A DNA stretch of 40,003 nucleotides. Origin: Fibrobacter sp. Lineage in GTDB: Bacteria > Fibrobacterota > Fibrobacteria > Fibrobacterales > Fibrobacteraceae. The DNA lies in NCBI GenBank assembly GCA_017965445.1, contig JAGCPZ010000053.1, positions 1 to 40,003 on the forward strand. The letters are read 5' to 3'. The notes beneath the pieces were generated by a model. It had not been told where the DNA came from, made no database searches, and was given only the letters and a program-made list of their open reading frames with translations. Both the position numbers and the translations under genes were made by a program. Positions 16,361-22,980 of the stretch are shown here, one piece after another (the first letter of the stretch is position 1; each line of letters begins with the position of its first letter).

Positions 16361-17401
16361 TTATTGTTTCAAATTAAATTGCTTGATACAATCGTTGAAT
16401 TCGTTATCATTGTCGTTGTAGCTTCGTAGTTGATCGACAAAAGTACGGTGGATGTGGCTGTATTCTTTTGTGAGAAAATCCATGTCGTGTTCGGCAGCTT
16501 CGCAATACTCTTGCGTGATGTCAAGGTTCTTGTTCCAATTGGTGCAGGTTATTCCTTGATAGGATACTTTTTTTATAGAGTTTGTGTATTGTGTGGGGCG
16601 CATTCCCACGGAAATAGTGGTGCTGATTTCGATAATCTTTTCATCTACAGAAATATTTACAGTGTTGGAATCTTTCTGCAAGAACCATAAACCACTAGCT
16701 ATAAATGCCGTGTCCGAAGAGATTTCCTGGTTTTCGATGAAGTAGTTGCTGCATAATTTTTCTTTTGATTCGTCGCCAAATATCTGGTAAATTTGGTAGC
16801 AGTATTCACCGGGACCATAAAGCTTATAGATGTCCTTGAAACTTGATTTTATGGTTCTCTGGGTTGGTTCAAGTATGAGTGTTTGTTTAAGATTGGACGG
16901 GTTGGGCACGAATGTTCCGTTTCTGATTCTGCCGACAAGTTCCCATGTGGAAAAAATGGAATTCGATTTGCCTACATAAACATAAGCAGCGTTGGGATCG
17001 TCGCATTCGTCTCCGATGTAATCGCATTCGTATAGAGTGTCATTTGACATTTTGAATCCGAAAGAATGATCTATCATAAATTTAAGAGTGTCTCCGCCAT
17101 ATTCGGATTGGAACGAAGTTGGTGACACTTCGTACCTGTCCAAAAAGTTCGTGTAGTTCTCCGTAACCCATTTGAAAGAATTTGTGGCGGAATCGTAATC
17201 GCATTCCTCTTCAAGGAAATAGTACCTCAGATGCTTTTCGTCGAAGAATGAAAAATGGTCCGTTTTTTCAATTGTGATCCAGTTGTCAGACGGGCTTTCG
17301 ATATTTGATGATCCATTCTTTTCAAAAGGCGAAGTAGAATTGTCATCTCCGCATGCGATAATCAACAATGCCATCGCGATGAATGCTAAATGTTTTCTCA
17401 T
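16361..17401 (-). CDS. Lipoprotein, member of a local tandem family (copy 2)
   Basis: A 346-residue precursor with lipobox LIIAC (Cys17) and mature start CGDDNSTSPFEKNGSS. The Cys-containing blocks CDYDSATNSFKW and DTLYECDYIGDECDD and the STWELVGRIRNG segment are shared with copy 1. The C-terminal part carries a second conserved Cys segment (SYQGITCTNWNKN, compare SYNGKECHEIQKK in copy 1 and TSNGKTCKSMDFM in copy 3). Probably an outer-membrane or periplasm-facing lipoprotein of unknown role. It lies 34 bases downstream of copy 3, so the three genes are probably one transcript. Confidence 0.8.
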   Translation of the reverse strand: MRKHLAFIAMALLIIACGDDNSTSPFEKNGSSNIESPSDNWITIEKTDHFSFFDEKHLRYYFLEEECDYDSATNSFKWVTENYTNFLDRYEVSPTSFQSEYGGDTLKFMIDHSFGFKMSNDTLYECDYIGDECDDPNAAYVYVGKSNSIFSTWELVGRIRNGTFVPNPSNLKQTLILEPTQRTIKSSFKDIYKLYGPGEYCYQIYQIFGDESKEKLCSNYFIENQEISSDTAFIASGLWFLQKDSNTVNISVDEKIIEISTTISVGMRPTQYTNSIKKVSYQGITCTNWNKNLDITQEYCEAAEHDMDFLTKEYSHIHRTFVDQLRSYNDNDNEFNDCIKQFNLKQ

Positions 17402-17435
17402 AAATTACCTTGTTTTGAAAAAACGAAATTTTGTG

Positions 17436-18419
17436 CTATAGTAGTCCATGTAAGAATGCTTTTGTTTCTGGAGTGATTAGGGTTTGCATGCATTCTTGGA
17501 ATTCCTCGGTGTTTCTCAAAGAGAAGAATTCGTGTATGGGACCTTCTTTGTAATAGTCTTCATCAAACGCTTTGTCTCTTCCGCTGAGAAGGATATCGCT
17601 GTTTCCTTCTTTGCATAGGCTTTCTGTAATTCCTCCCATGAAATCCATGGATTTACATGTTTTTCCGTTACTTGTAAAAGAAATTCCATCTCCGAATCCC
17701 ATGTCGTTGAATTCATCTATCCATCGATATTCAAAAACTTGATTGTTAATTACAAATTTTGATTCGTCAATAATCTTGACGTTTTTTTCGAATGTATTTG
17801 GGTCCATGACAAAATTTGTGGTGCCATCGAAAAAGAATATTTCAATAATCCTAGGGATATTCCAATGAGTGTCTCTAAAGGCTTTTGCGGTAGCAGGATT
17901 GTGTTTGAACGTGTTATAAATAGAGTCCTTTGTGATTTTTAAGGTTTGTGAAATTCCCGCAAGACTGTTGATATATATGTCGCATTTGATTTCTGTTTTG
18001 CCGATGACTCGAGTGCATCCGGTGAATTCCCATGTCCCATAAATTCCATCGTGATTACTACTTAAAGCAAGCTTTTCGTAGTTGTAGTAGTAATCCTCTG
18101 GGTCGTACTTTTTAGGGGATGGGCCAAGCCACATGGAATCACCGACGATTTTGACTGCGATCATGTCGATGGGTTCACTATTTTCTTGCCACGTAAATGT
18201 CTTGGAATCTGGGTGGTAGTAGCAAGAGTATATCTCTTGATAGGCGATGCTCGTTGATGCGTCGAATCTGAACGGGGCTGCAAATGTGAATCCTTCTCCG
18301 ACGTCGTAAGAACCGGGATCATTTGTTCCGGACGATGGATTGTCGTCGCTGCATGCGACAAATAATGGAACTGTAAATGAGAATGCAGTGGCAAAGATAA
18401 GTGCAAAAAATCTTTTCAT
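17436..18419 (-). CDS. Lipoprotein, diverged member of a local tandem family (copy 3)
   Basis: A 327-residue precursor with a longer signal peptide and the lipobox FVAC (Cys23) followed by SDDNPSSGTND. It is more distant from the other two but keeps the same order: a Cys-containing Tyr-rich block (YSCYYHPDSKTFTW), a GIYGTWEFTGCTR segment, and the late SNGKTCKSMDFMGGITESLCKEG segment that parallels the final Cys blocks of copies 1 and 2. It is the first gene of the trio. Upstream at about 18450 (minus strand) is a TAAATTTA promoter-like element. Function unknown. Confidence 0.75.
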   Translation of the reverse strand: MKRFFALIFATAFSFTVPLFVACSDDNPSSGTNDPGSYDVGEGFTFAAPFRFDASTSIAYQEIYSCYYHPDSKTFTWQENSEPIDMIAVKIVGDSMWLGPSPKKYDPEDYYYNYEKLALSSNHDGIYGTWEFTGCTRVIGKTEIKCDIYINSLAGISQTLKITKDSIYNTFKHNPATAKAFRDTHWNIPRIIEIFFFDGTTNFVMDPNTFEKNVKIIDESKFVINNQVFEYRWIDEFNDMGFGDGISFTSNGKTCKSMDFMGGITESLCKEGNSDILLSGRDKAFDEDYYKEGPIHEFFSLRNTEEFQECMQTLITPETKAFLHGLL

Positions 18420-18574
18420 ACTTTTTCCTTGAAAAAAAGCTTTCCATTATAAATTTATAAAAATAATTGTTTCTGGATTTTATGCTTTGAAGGCTTTGTT
18501 TTATTATTCTTATCGAAGTTAAGCGATAATTCCAAATTGACGATTTTCACCTTTCCAACTTAAATCTAAAAAAT

Positions 18575-18582
18575 TATATTTG
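18575..18582 (+). promoter_or_regulatory. TAnnTTTG promoter-like element of the ArfA-like gene
   Basis: TATATTTG lies 18 bases upstream of the ATG at 18601, with TTTC (18552-18555) exactly 19 bases before it. This nearly fits the Bacteroidota pattern TTTG-N19-21-TAnnTTTG. A strong AAGGAGG ribosome-binding site follows at 18589-18595. Confidence 0.5.
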
Positions 18583-18600
18583 CCCCTCAAGGAGGCCCCT

Positions 18601-18882
18601 ATGGCAAAACATAACAGTAAGGCGGTCATCAAGTCGGGCAAGTCCTGCGATGCTTTTGAAACCGCGAAGGAGAGCGCTATGTTACGCACGCTCCGCATAG
18701 ACGGCTCCCAGAACGGAGCCACGCTACGGACAAGAGTTGTCCGCGACAAGACAAAGTACAATCGAAATTTGAAACATAAGAAGTCCCTCGCCGATGCGGG
18801 GGATTTCCCTTTTATGGGGTTTGGAATTTGTAATAAGTTTTTTTCGGCATCTTTGTGGAATGCGTTTGAGCGCGGCCCTTAA
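18601..18882 (+). CDS. Small basic ArfA-like protein; reading frame crosses its own terminator
   Basis: The ATG at 18601 has a strong AAGGAGG site. The first 60 residues start MAKHNSKAVIKSG and end LRTRVVRDKTKYNRNLKHKK. The block RTRVVRDKTKYNRNLKHK resembles the core of E. coli ArfA ([20 protein letters not shown]), a factor that frees stalled ribosomes with release factor 2. Directly after KHKK comes an 11-bp hairpin (18781-18806) with no stop before it; the frame continues to 18882, antisense to the end of the next gene. If transcription stops at the hairpin, the mRNA has no stop codon, which is the arrangement used to control arfA in E. coli. The family assignment is by motif only. Confidence 0.55.
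   Translation: MAKHNSKAVIKSGKSCDAFETAKESAMLRTLRIDGSQNGATLRTRVVRDKTKYNRNLKHKKSLADAGDFPFMGFGICNKFFSASLWNAFERGP
18781..18806. terminator. Terminator-like hairpin within the ArfA-like frame
   Basis: AAGTCCCTCGC (18781-18791) pairs along its full length with GCGGGGGATTT (18796-18806), including two G-U pairs, around the loop CGAT. TTTCCCTTTT spans the 3' arm and the bases after it. The convergent gene stops at 18812, so the hairpin can serve both strands. It could be a terminator, an RNase III site, or both. Confidence 0.65.
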
Positions 18883-20347
18883 TGTCGATGATGCGCGCGC
18901 TGTTCGTGTTGTGCTTGATGTTCACGCGATCGCCTGCGATTGCTGTTGTTCCGTTTTCGTCAACGAGTCCTTCAATCACTTTTGCGCTTCCGTCGAGGTT
19001 TGCCTTGTAAGGGATGGTGGCGCCTTCCAAAAGCTTATCGCTGGTGATGCTCGGCTCGGGCGTTTCGCTGTCGCCGATTTCTAAGTCTGCAATGGTAAAT
19101 GTCGCTTCTTTGCCAGGTAAAAGTCCCTTGAGCGATGTTGTGCTGCGCTTGCCCTTTACGGTCACGTAGGCGTTGTGATAGAGCGGGGCGATGCCGACGT
19201 TTTTCACGCGGACGGCGGCTGAAATTTTGTTGACTGCGAATCCTGTGACTTCGAACTTGTAGCCTGCATAGGAACTGGCCTCATAAACGCGCGATTTTGT
19301 GGCGAACTTGCCTTCGGGAGCGTCGTTGCCGATGACGTATGTCATGTGGTATTTGGCGGCGGCATCTTCCCAGGTAACGCCGTAGAGTCCTGCGGGGTTC
19401 AGGAACTCGTGCTGGTCCTTGTCCTCGTAGTAGCTGATTTCACCGCCGGCGGGCGAGGTTTGCCAGCGGTCTTTGCCGATGGCTTGCCAGTTTTTCTCGT
19501 TGTCGCCGTCGCCTTGCGATATGTCATGTTCCTTGTGCATGAAGGAGTCGTCGAAAAGTCCGAATTTGAGCGCTAGGAGCTTTTTGTTTCCGGCAATGGG
19601 CGAGTATGTGTTGTCTGCGGCGTCGATGGAAATGCTCCAAGGCGTTTCCTTGAACAAACTATCGAGGTGCGTCAAGAATTCTGTCTGGTAGTCCTTTGAT
19701 GGAAAGTTCGTGCCGAGTTTGAGTTTGGTGCCGTAAATGTGGTATTCGGCCCAGTGTCCGAAACCGGCCTGCACGAATGCGATGCGCGGGTCCTTGTCGT
19801 ATTTCGCGGCGAAGTCGGCGTAGAATTGCATGTAGAACCGCTGGAGTGCCGTGCTGCTCCAGTCGGCGTAGTAAGTGGGACCGTCGCCGCCTGGATTCTC
19901 GGAGAAAGTCTCTAGGTAATTGCTGTTGGTGAGGAAATAGTTGGGAACGGCCGTTGCGCCTTTCACGCCTTCGGTGCAGTTGGGGGCGTTCGTGATGGTT
20001 GCGCTCGGGTACTCGATGCGGAACCGCACGATGGCCTGGTGCCCGCGACTCTTGATGTCGTCGAGCAGCTTTTCAAAACTGCTCCAGTCGTAGTTAATCT
20101 TGTCGCCGGTTTTGCCGGTCACCACGGCGCAGGGGAGGCAGTACGAAAATTCGAGCGAAATGGCGCTCTGCAAGTTCTTCTGGCTCTTGGCTTGGTCGGG
20201 CCAGAATACGATGCCTTTCATGGGTTCGAGTGTTTCGATTTCTTTATTGAGTGCAACGGAACGTGCTGCTGCGAAGACTGTTGTCGCGCAAAAACTTGTC
20301 GCCAAAAACGCAAAAGCTGCGCCCGCATAAAAGAATCTTTTTGCCAT
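18812..20347 (-). CDS. Secreted DUF4832-like protein
   Basis: About 511 residues with a signal peptide (KRFFYAGAAFAFLATSFCATTVFAAA). The main part resembles DUF4874/DUF4832 proteins, TIM-barrel-like glycosidase relatives: LEPMKGIVFWPD, an Arg/Phe strand QAIVRFRIEYP, FYADFAAKYDKDPRIAFVQAGFGHWAEYH, a late GLYGVTWEDAAAKYHMTYVIGND, and a C-terminal beta region. Conserved acidic residues near FGHWAEYH could be catalytic, but activity is unproven. The ATG at 20347 was preferred over the GTG at 20353 because an AGGAG site is correctly spaced for it. Surface or secreted polysaccharide work would suit a fibre degrader; this is inference. Confidence 0.7.
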   Translation of the reverse strand: MAKRFFYAGAAFAFLATSFCATTVFAAARSVALNKEIETLEPMKGIVFWPDQAKSQKNLQSAISLEFSYCLPCAVVTGKTGDKINYDWSSFEKLLDDIKSRGHQAIVRFRIEYPSATITNAPNCTEGVKGATAVPNYFLTNSNYLETFSENPGGDGPTYYADWSSTALQRFYMQFYADFAAKYDKDPRIAFVQAGFGHWAEYHIYGTKLKLGTNFPSKDYQTEFLTHLDSLFKETPWSISIDAADNTYSPIAGNKKLLALKFGLFDDSFMHKEHDISQGDGDNEKNWQAIGKDRWQTSPAGGEISYYEDKDQHEFLNPAGLYGVTWEDAAAKYHMTYVIGNDAPEGKFATKSRVYEASSYAGYKFEVTGFAVNKISAAVRVKNVGIAPLYHNAYVTVKGKRSTTSLKGLLPGKEATFTIADLEIGDSETPEPSITSDKLLEGATIPYKANLDGSAKVIEGLVDENGTTAIAGDRVNIKHNTNSARIIDIKGRAQTHSTKMPKKTYYKFQTP

Positions 20348-20433
20348 ACGCACTCCTAGAAATGAATCCTTACACTAAGAAAAATAATATGATTTGACGA
20401 AAAAAGTTTGATGCAACTTTTAAAACGGATGTT

Positions 20434-20979
20434 TTAAAAAAATGCACTTAATTGCATTCCGGCGGAAGCGTTGACAATGTCGATGGTTGGTGTCAAGACG
20501 ACTTTCGCTCCGTTTTTCAATTCGGAGCGCCTGCGCTTGTAAATCTCGTAGGCTCGCTCGTATGAGGCCCGTTGGCTGTTTTCGCCGGTGCGAGTGAAAT
20601 ATGTGTACAACCCGTATGAAATTCCGGTAACTCCTGCGACTGTCAGGCCTATACCGGTGAATTTTAGAATGTGTCTATTCTTTTCAACCCAATCACTGCC
20701 ACCGCCGCTGTTGAATGCCGTCGCTATTGTCATTACCCCAAATCCAGTCGAGAATATGCCGATAAAAAATCCAATGGAGGCTTTGTTAATTGCGTCATTT
20801 TCTGCTTGAATCAAGTTTTTGTAATAGTTGTCAAAATCGACTTGCGTGAGGGTGGCATATTGTTCTGCATAAACGGAATCTTTTTGAAAAAACGAAGGGC
20901 GTATATCGCTAGCCGAATTTGCATGGGCTGTGCAAAATGCGGCGGCAATAAGCAAAAATGCAATTATTCGTTTAATCAT
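20434..20979 (-). CDS. Hypothetical protein with signal peptide and two membrane segments
   Basis: A 181-residue protein. Residues 1-20 (IKRIIAFLLIAAAFCTAHA) form a signal peptide. Two hydrophobic Gly-rich segments follow (ASIGFFIGIFSTGFGVMTIATAF at about 67-89 and FTGIGLTVAGVTGISYGLYTYF at about 106-127). A charged segment with YKRRRSELKNG comes next, and the protein ends in a beta-rich SAFF tail. The signal peptide plus terminal Phe is compatible with an envelope protein. A GGAGA ribosome-binding site precedes the ATG at 20979. It is not recognised and is not tightly linked to its neighbours. Confidence 0.65.
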   Translation of the reverse strand: MIKRIIAFLLIAAAFCTAHANSASDIRPSFFQKDSVYAEQYATLTQVDFDNYYKNLIQAENDAINKASIGFFIGIFSTGFGVMTIATAFNSGGGSDWVEKNRHILKFTGIGLTVAGVTGISYGLYTYFTRTGENSQRASYERAYEIYKRRRSELKNGAKVVLTPTIDIVNASAGMQLSAFF

Positions 20980-21011
20980 GATTTCTCCATAAATAAATTA
21001 CCATTTTTTGC

Positions 21012-21042
21012 AAAAAAAAACTAGCTTGCAAGTGCAAACTAG
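21012..21042 (-). terminator. Rho-independent terminator of hisI
   Basis: On the minus strand, CTAGTTTGCA pairs with TGCAAGCTAG (stem spanning 21021-21042) and is followed by nine T (plus-strand A run 21012-21020). It lies 24 bases after the hisI stop. Confidence 0.85.
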
Positions 21043-21065
21043 GCTGAAAAATTTTTAGGGGTTGC

Positions 21066-21416
21066 TTACTTTTCGCACTTCTTGAAGAAGCAGCTGCGGG
21101 CTCCTGTGTGGCAAGCGACCTGCGGCCCCTGCATACGTACCTTGAAAAGGAGTGCGTCGGAGTCGCAGTCGGCAGCCCATTCCACGACCGTCATCACGTT
21201 TCCGCTGGTGTCGCCTTTGTGCCAGTATTCCTTGCGGCTACGGCTCCAGAACACCATCTCGCCACATTCATGCGTGCGACGGAGGGCTTCTTCGTTCATC
21301 CAGGCCATCATCAGCACGTCGCCCTTGTCGGCGTCCTGGACGATGGCCGGCGCAAGCTTTACGCCACCGAATTCCACTTCAAACTTTACTTCTTTGATTA
21401 ATTCTTCGAACTTCAT
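21066..21416 (-). CDS. hisI: Phosphoribosyl-AMP cyclohydrolase
   Basis: Opens the adenine ring of phosphoribosyl-AMP, the third step of histidine synthesis. Family motifs are [10 protein letters not shown] (36-45), the substrate segment [17 protein letters not shown], and the metal-binding DCDSDALL and [11 protein letters not shown] with the conserved Cys residues. At 116 residues it is the monofunctional form, without the HisE pyrophosphohydrolase domain fused in E. coli. It sits 37 bases downstream of proA on the same strand. That gap is made almost entirely of a dispersed repeat, so the repeat forms the translation start region. Confidence 0.95.
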   Translation of the reverse strand: MKFEELIKEVKFEVEFGGVKLAPAIVQDADKGDVLMMAWMNEEALRRTHECGEMVFWSRSRKEYWHKGDTSGNVMTVVEWAADCDSDALLFKVRMQGPQVACHTGARSCFFKKCEK

Positions 21417-21456
21417 CTCTCTCGTCTCTCGTCTGTAGCCACGTAGTGGCGTTCTA
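21417..21456 (-). repeat. Dispersed repeat between proA and hisI
   Basis: Read on the minus strand, the segment begins at the proA stop codon (TAGAACGCCACTACGTGGC), continues with TACAGACGAGAGACGAGAGAG and ends at the hisI ATG. The same palindrome plus heptamers recurs at 30601-30644 (AGAACGCCACTTCGTGGCT followed by GACGAAA units), also just after a minus-strand stop codon. Confidence 0.75.
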
Positions 21457-22725
21457 TCCTCTCACTTGTCCGTTGCCACGGAGAATCCACTTGTAGCTGC
21501 AGAGGCTTTCGACGCCCATGGGGCCGCGAGCATGGAGCTTGTCGGTGGAAATGCCCACTTCGGCGCCGAGGCCGTATTCGCCGCCGTCGGCAAAACGCGT
21601 GCTGGCGTTCACCATGACGCTGCTGCTATCGACGTTTGCGACAAAGTAGTCCTGAACGCTGGCGTCTTCGGCAACGACAGCTTCCGTGTGGCGGCTGCTG
21701 TTCTTTTCGATGTGGTCGCAAGCTTCGGCAACATCATCGACGAACTTGACGCTAGCCTTGAGGGCGAGGTATTCGTGATGGTAGTTGCTATCGTCGCCGA
21801 TGTCCTTGATGCGGCTATCGTGACTTTGAGCATCTTTGTTGCCAAAGAGTTCCACGCCGCGGTCGGCAAGGCAGTCAATGAGCTTCTTGACGTTTGCAAC
21901 ATCGATATGGCGGTCGATAATCACGCATTCCATGGCGTTGCACACGCCTGTACGCTGTGTCTTGGCGTTGATGAGAATATTCACGGCCTTTTCCATGTCG
22001 GCGGACTTATCGACATAAACATGGCAAATGCCGTTGAAGTGCTTGATGACCGGAATCTTGCTCTGTTCCACGACTGCGCGAATCAAACGTTCGCCACCGC
22101 GGGGGATTACGAGGTCGAGGCAGTCGTTCCTTTGCAAGAGCATGCCCACGAGGTCATGGCTCGTTTCGGTCACGAGCTGTACAGCGTCCTTGTCAACGCC
22201 ATTTTCTTCAAGTGCCTGGTGGAAAATCCCGGCGAGGCACTTTGCGGAGTTGAGCGATTCCTTTCCGCCACGGAGAATCACGGCGTTACCGGCCTTGAAG
22301 CAAAGGCAAGCTCCGTCAATCGTCACGTTCGGGCGGCTTTCAAAAATGAAGAACACAGAACCTATGGGCACGGCAACTCGGCTAATCTTAATGCCGTTAT
22401 TGAGTTCGCGAGATTCGAGAATGCGGCCCAGCGGGTCGGTGAATGCGGCAATTTCTTCGGCGCCCTTGGCCATCGATTCGATGCGGGCATCGTTCAATGT
22501 CAGGCGATCCATCTTGGAATCGTCCAGCTTGCCGGCGGCAGCTTCGAGGTCGAGCTTGTTGGCGGCGAGAATTTCCGGCTTCTTTGCGCGGAGAATTTCT
22601 GCAACACGTGCGAGCACGGCGGCACGCTTTTCTGCGCTCAAGGTACGGATTTTCTTGCTCGCGTTCTTTGCGTTGTTGGCGAGCTCGTCAGAGTATTTTT
22701 CCAAATTAACGTTATTCTGTGTCAT
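21454..22725 (-). CDS. proA: Gamma-glutamyl phosphate reductase
   Basis: Reduces gamma-glutamyl phosphate to glutamate semialdehyde with NADPH, the second step of proline synthesis. Motifs include [35 protein letters not shown] and [12 protein letters not shown]. The catalytic Cys lies in [10 protein letters not shown], and the late segment is [29 protein letters not shown] (written in two parts: [14 protein letters not shown] and [13 protein letters not shown]). The length of 423 residues is normal. It may be cotranscribed with hisI downstream. No proB is seen in the window. Confidence 0.96.
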   Translation of the reverse strand: MTQNNVNLEKYSDELANNAKNASKKIRTLSAEKRAAVLARVAEILRAKKPEILAANKLDLEAAAGKLDDSKMDRLTLNDARIESMAKGAEEIAAFTDPLGRILESRELNNGIKISRVAVPIGSVFFIFESRPNVTIDGACLCFKAGNAVILRGGKESLNSAKCLAGIFHQALEENGVDKDAVQLVTETSHDLVGMLLQRNDCLDLVIPRGGERLIRAVVEQSKIPVIKHFNGICHVYVDKSADMEKAVNILINAKTQRTGVCNAMECVIIDRHIDVANVKKLIDCLADRGVELFGNKDAQSHDSRIKDIGDDSNYHHEYLALKASVKFVDDVAEACDHIEKNSSRHTEAVVAEDASVQDYFVANVDSSSVMVNASTRFADGGEYGLGAEVGISTDKLHARGPMGVESLCSYKWILRGNGQVRG

Positions 22726-22760
22726 GATAATGAATATAGAAATTTAAAGAGTACCGCACT

Positions 22761-22857
22761 GGATCCTTCGTCCCTTCGGTCCTCAGGATGACGGATTGCT
22801 GGCTTTGTCATGCCCGCCAGAGCCTGTGCTGAGCGAAGTCGAAGTAAGCGGGCACCT
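22761..22857. repeat. Two adjacent dispersed repeat elements
   Basis: Positions 22761-22792 read GGATCCTTCGTCCC...CTCAGGATGAC, the reverse of a GTCATCCTGA...GGATCC element. Positions 22807-22857 begin GTCATGCCCGCC and end GGCGGGC-like GCGGGCACC with an internal TGAGCGAAGTCGAAG. They occupy most of the 255-bp space between proA and the GH2 gene, together with a terminator. Confidence 0.65.
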
Positions 22858-22867
22858 CCTTTTCAAC

Positions 22868-22893
22868 GAAAAAGTCCCGCGCTTGGCGGGACT
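22868..22893 (-). terminator. Rho-independent terminator of the GH2 gene
   Basis: On the minus strand, AGTCCCGC (22886-22893) pairs with GCGGGACT (22873-22880) and is followed by TTTTT. It lies about 90 bases after the GH2 stop at 22981. Confidence 0.8.
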
Positions 22894-22980
22894 CTTGAAA
22901 ATTCAAAGCTTGTCGGCTAGACTTTATTGGATGTTTCGAGGCGGAGCCTCTCAACATGACGAAGTGCCTTGCGATATAGC

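Noticed and set aside
18519..18761. An 80-codon minus-strand frame opposite the ArfA-like gene
   Set aside because: It has no ribosome-binding site and is antisense to a frame with strong signals.
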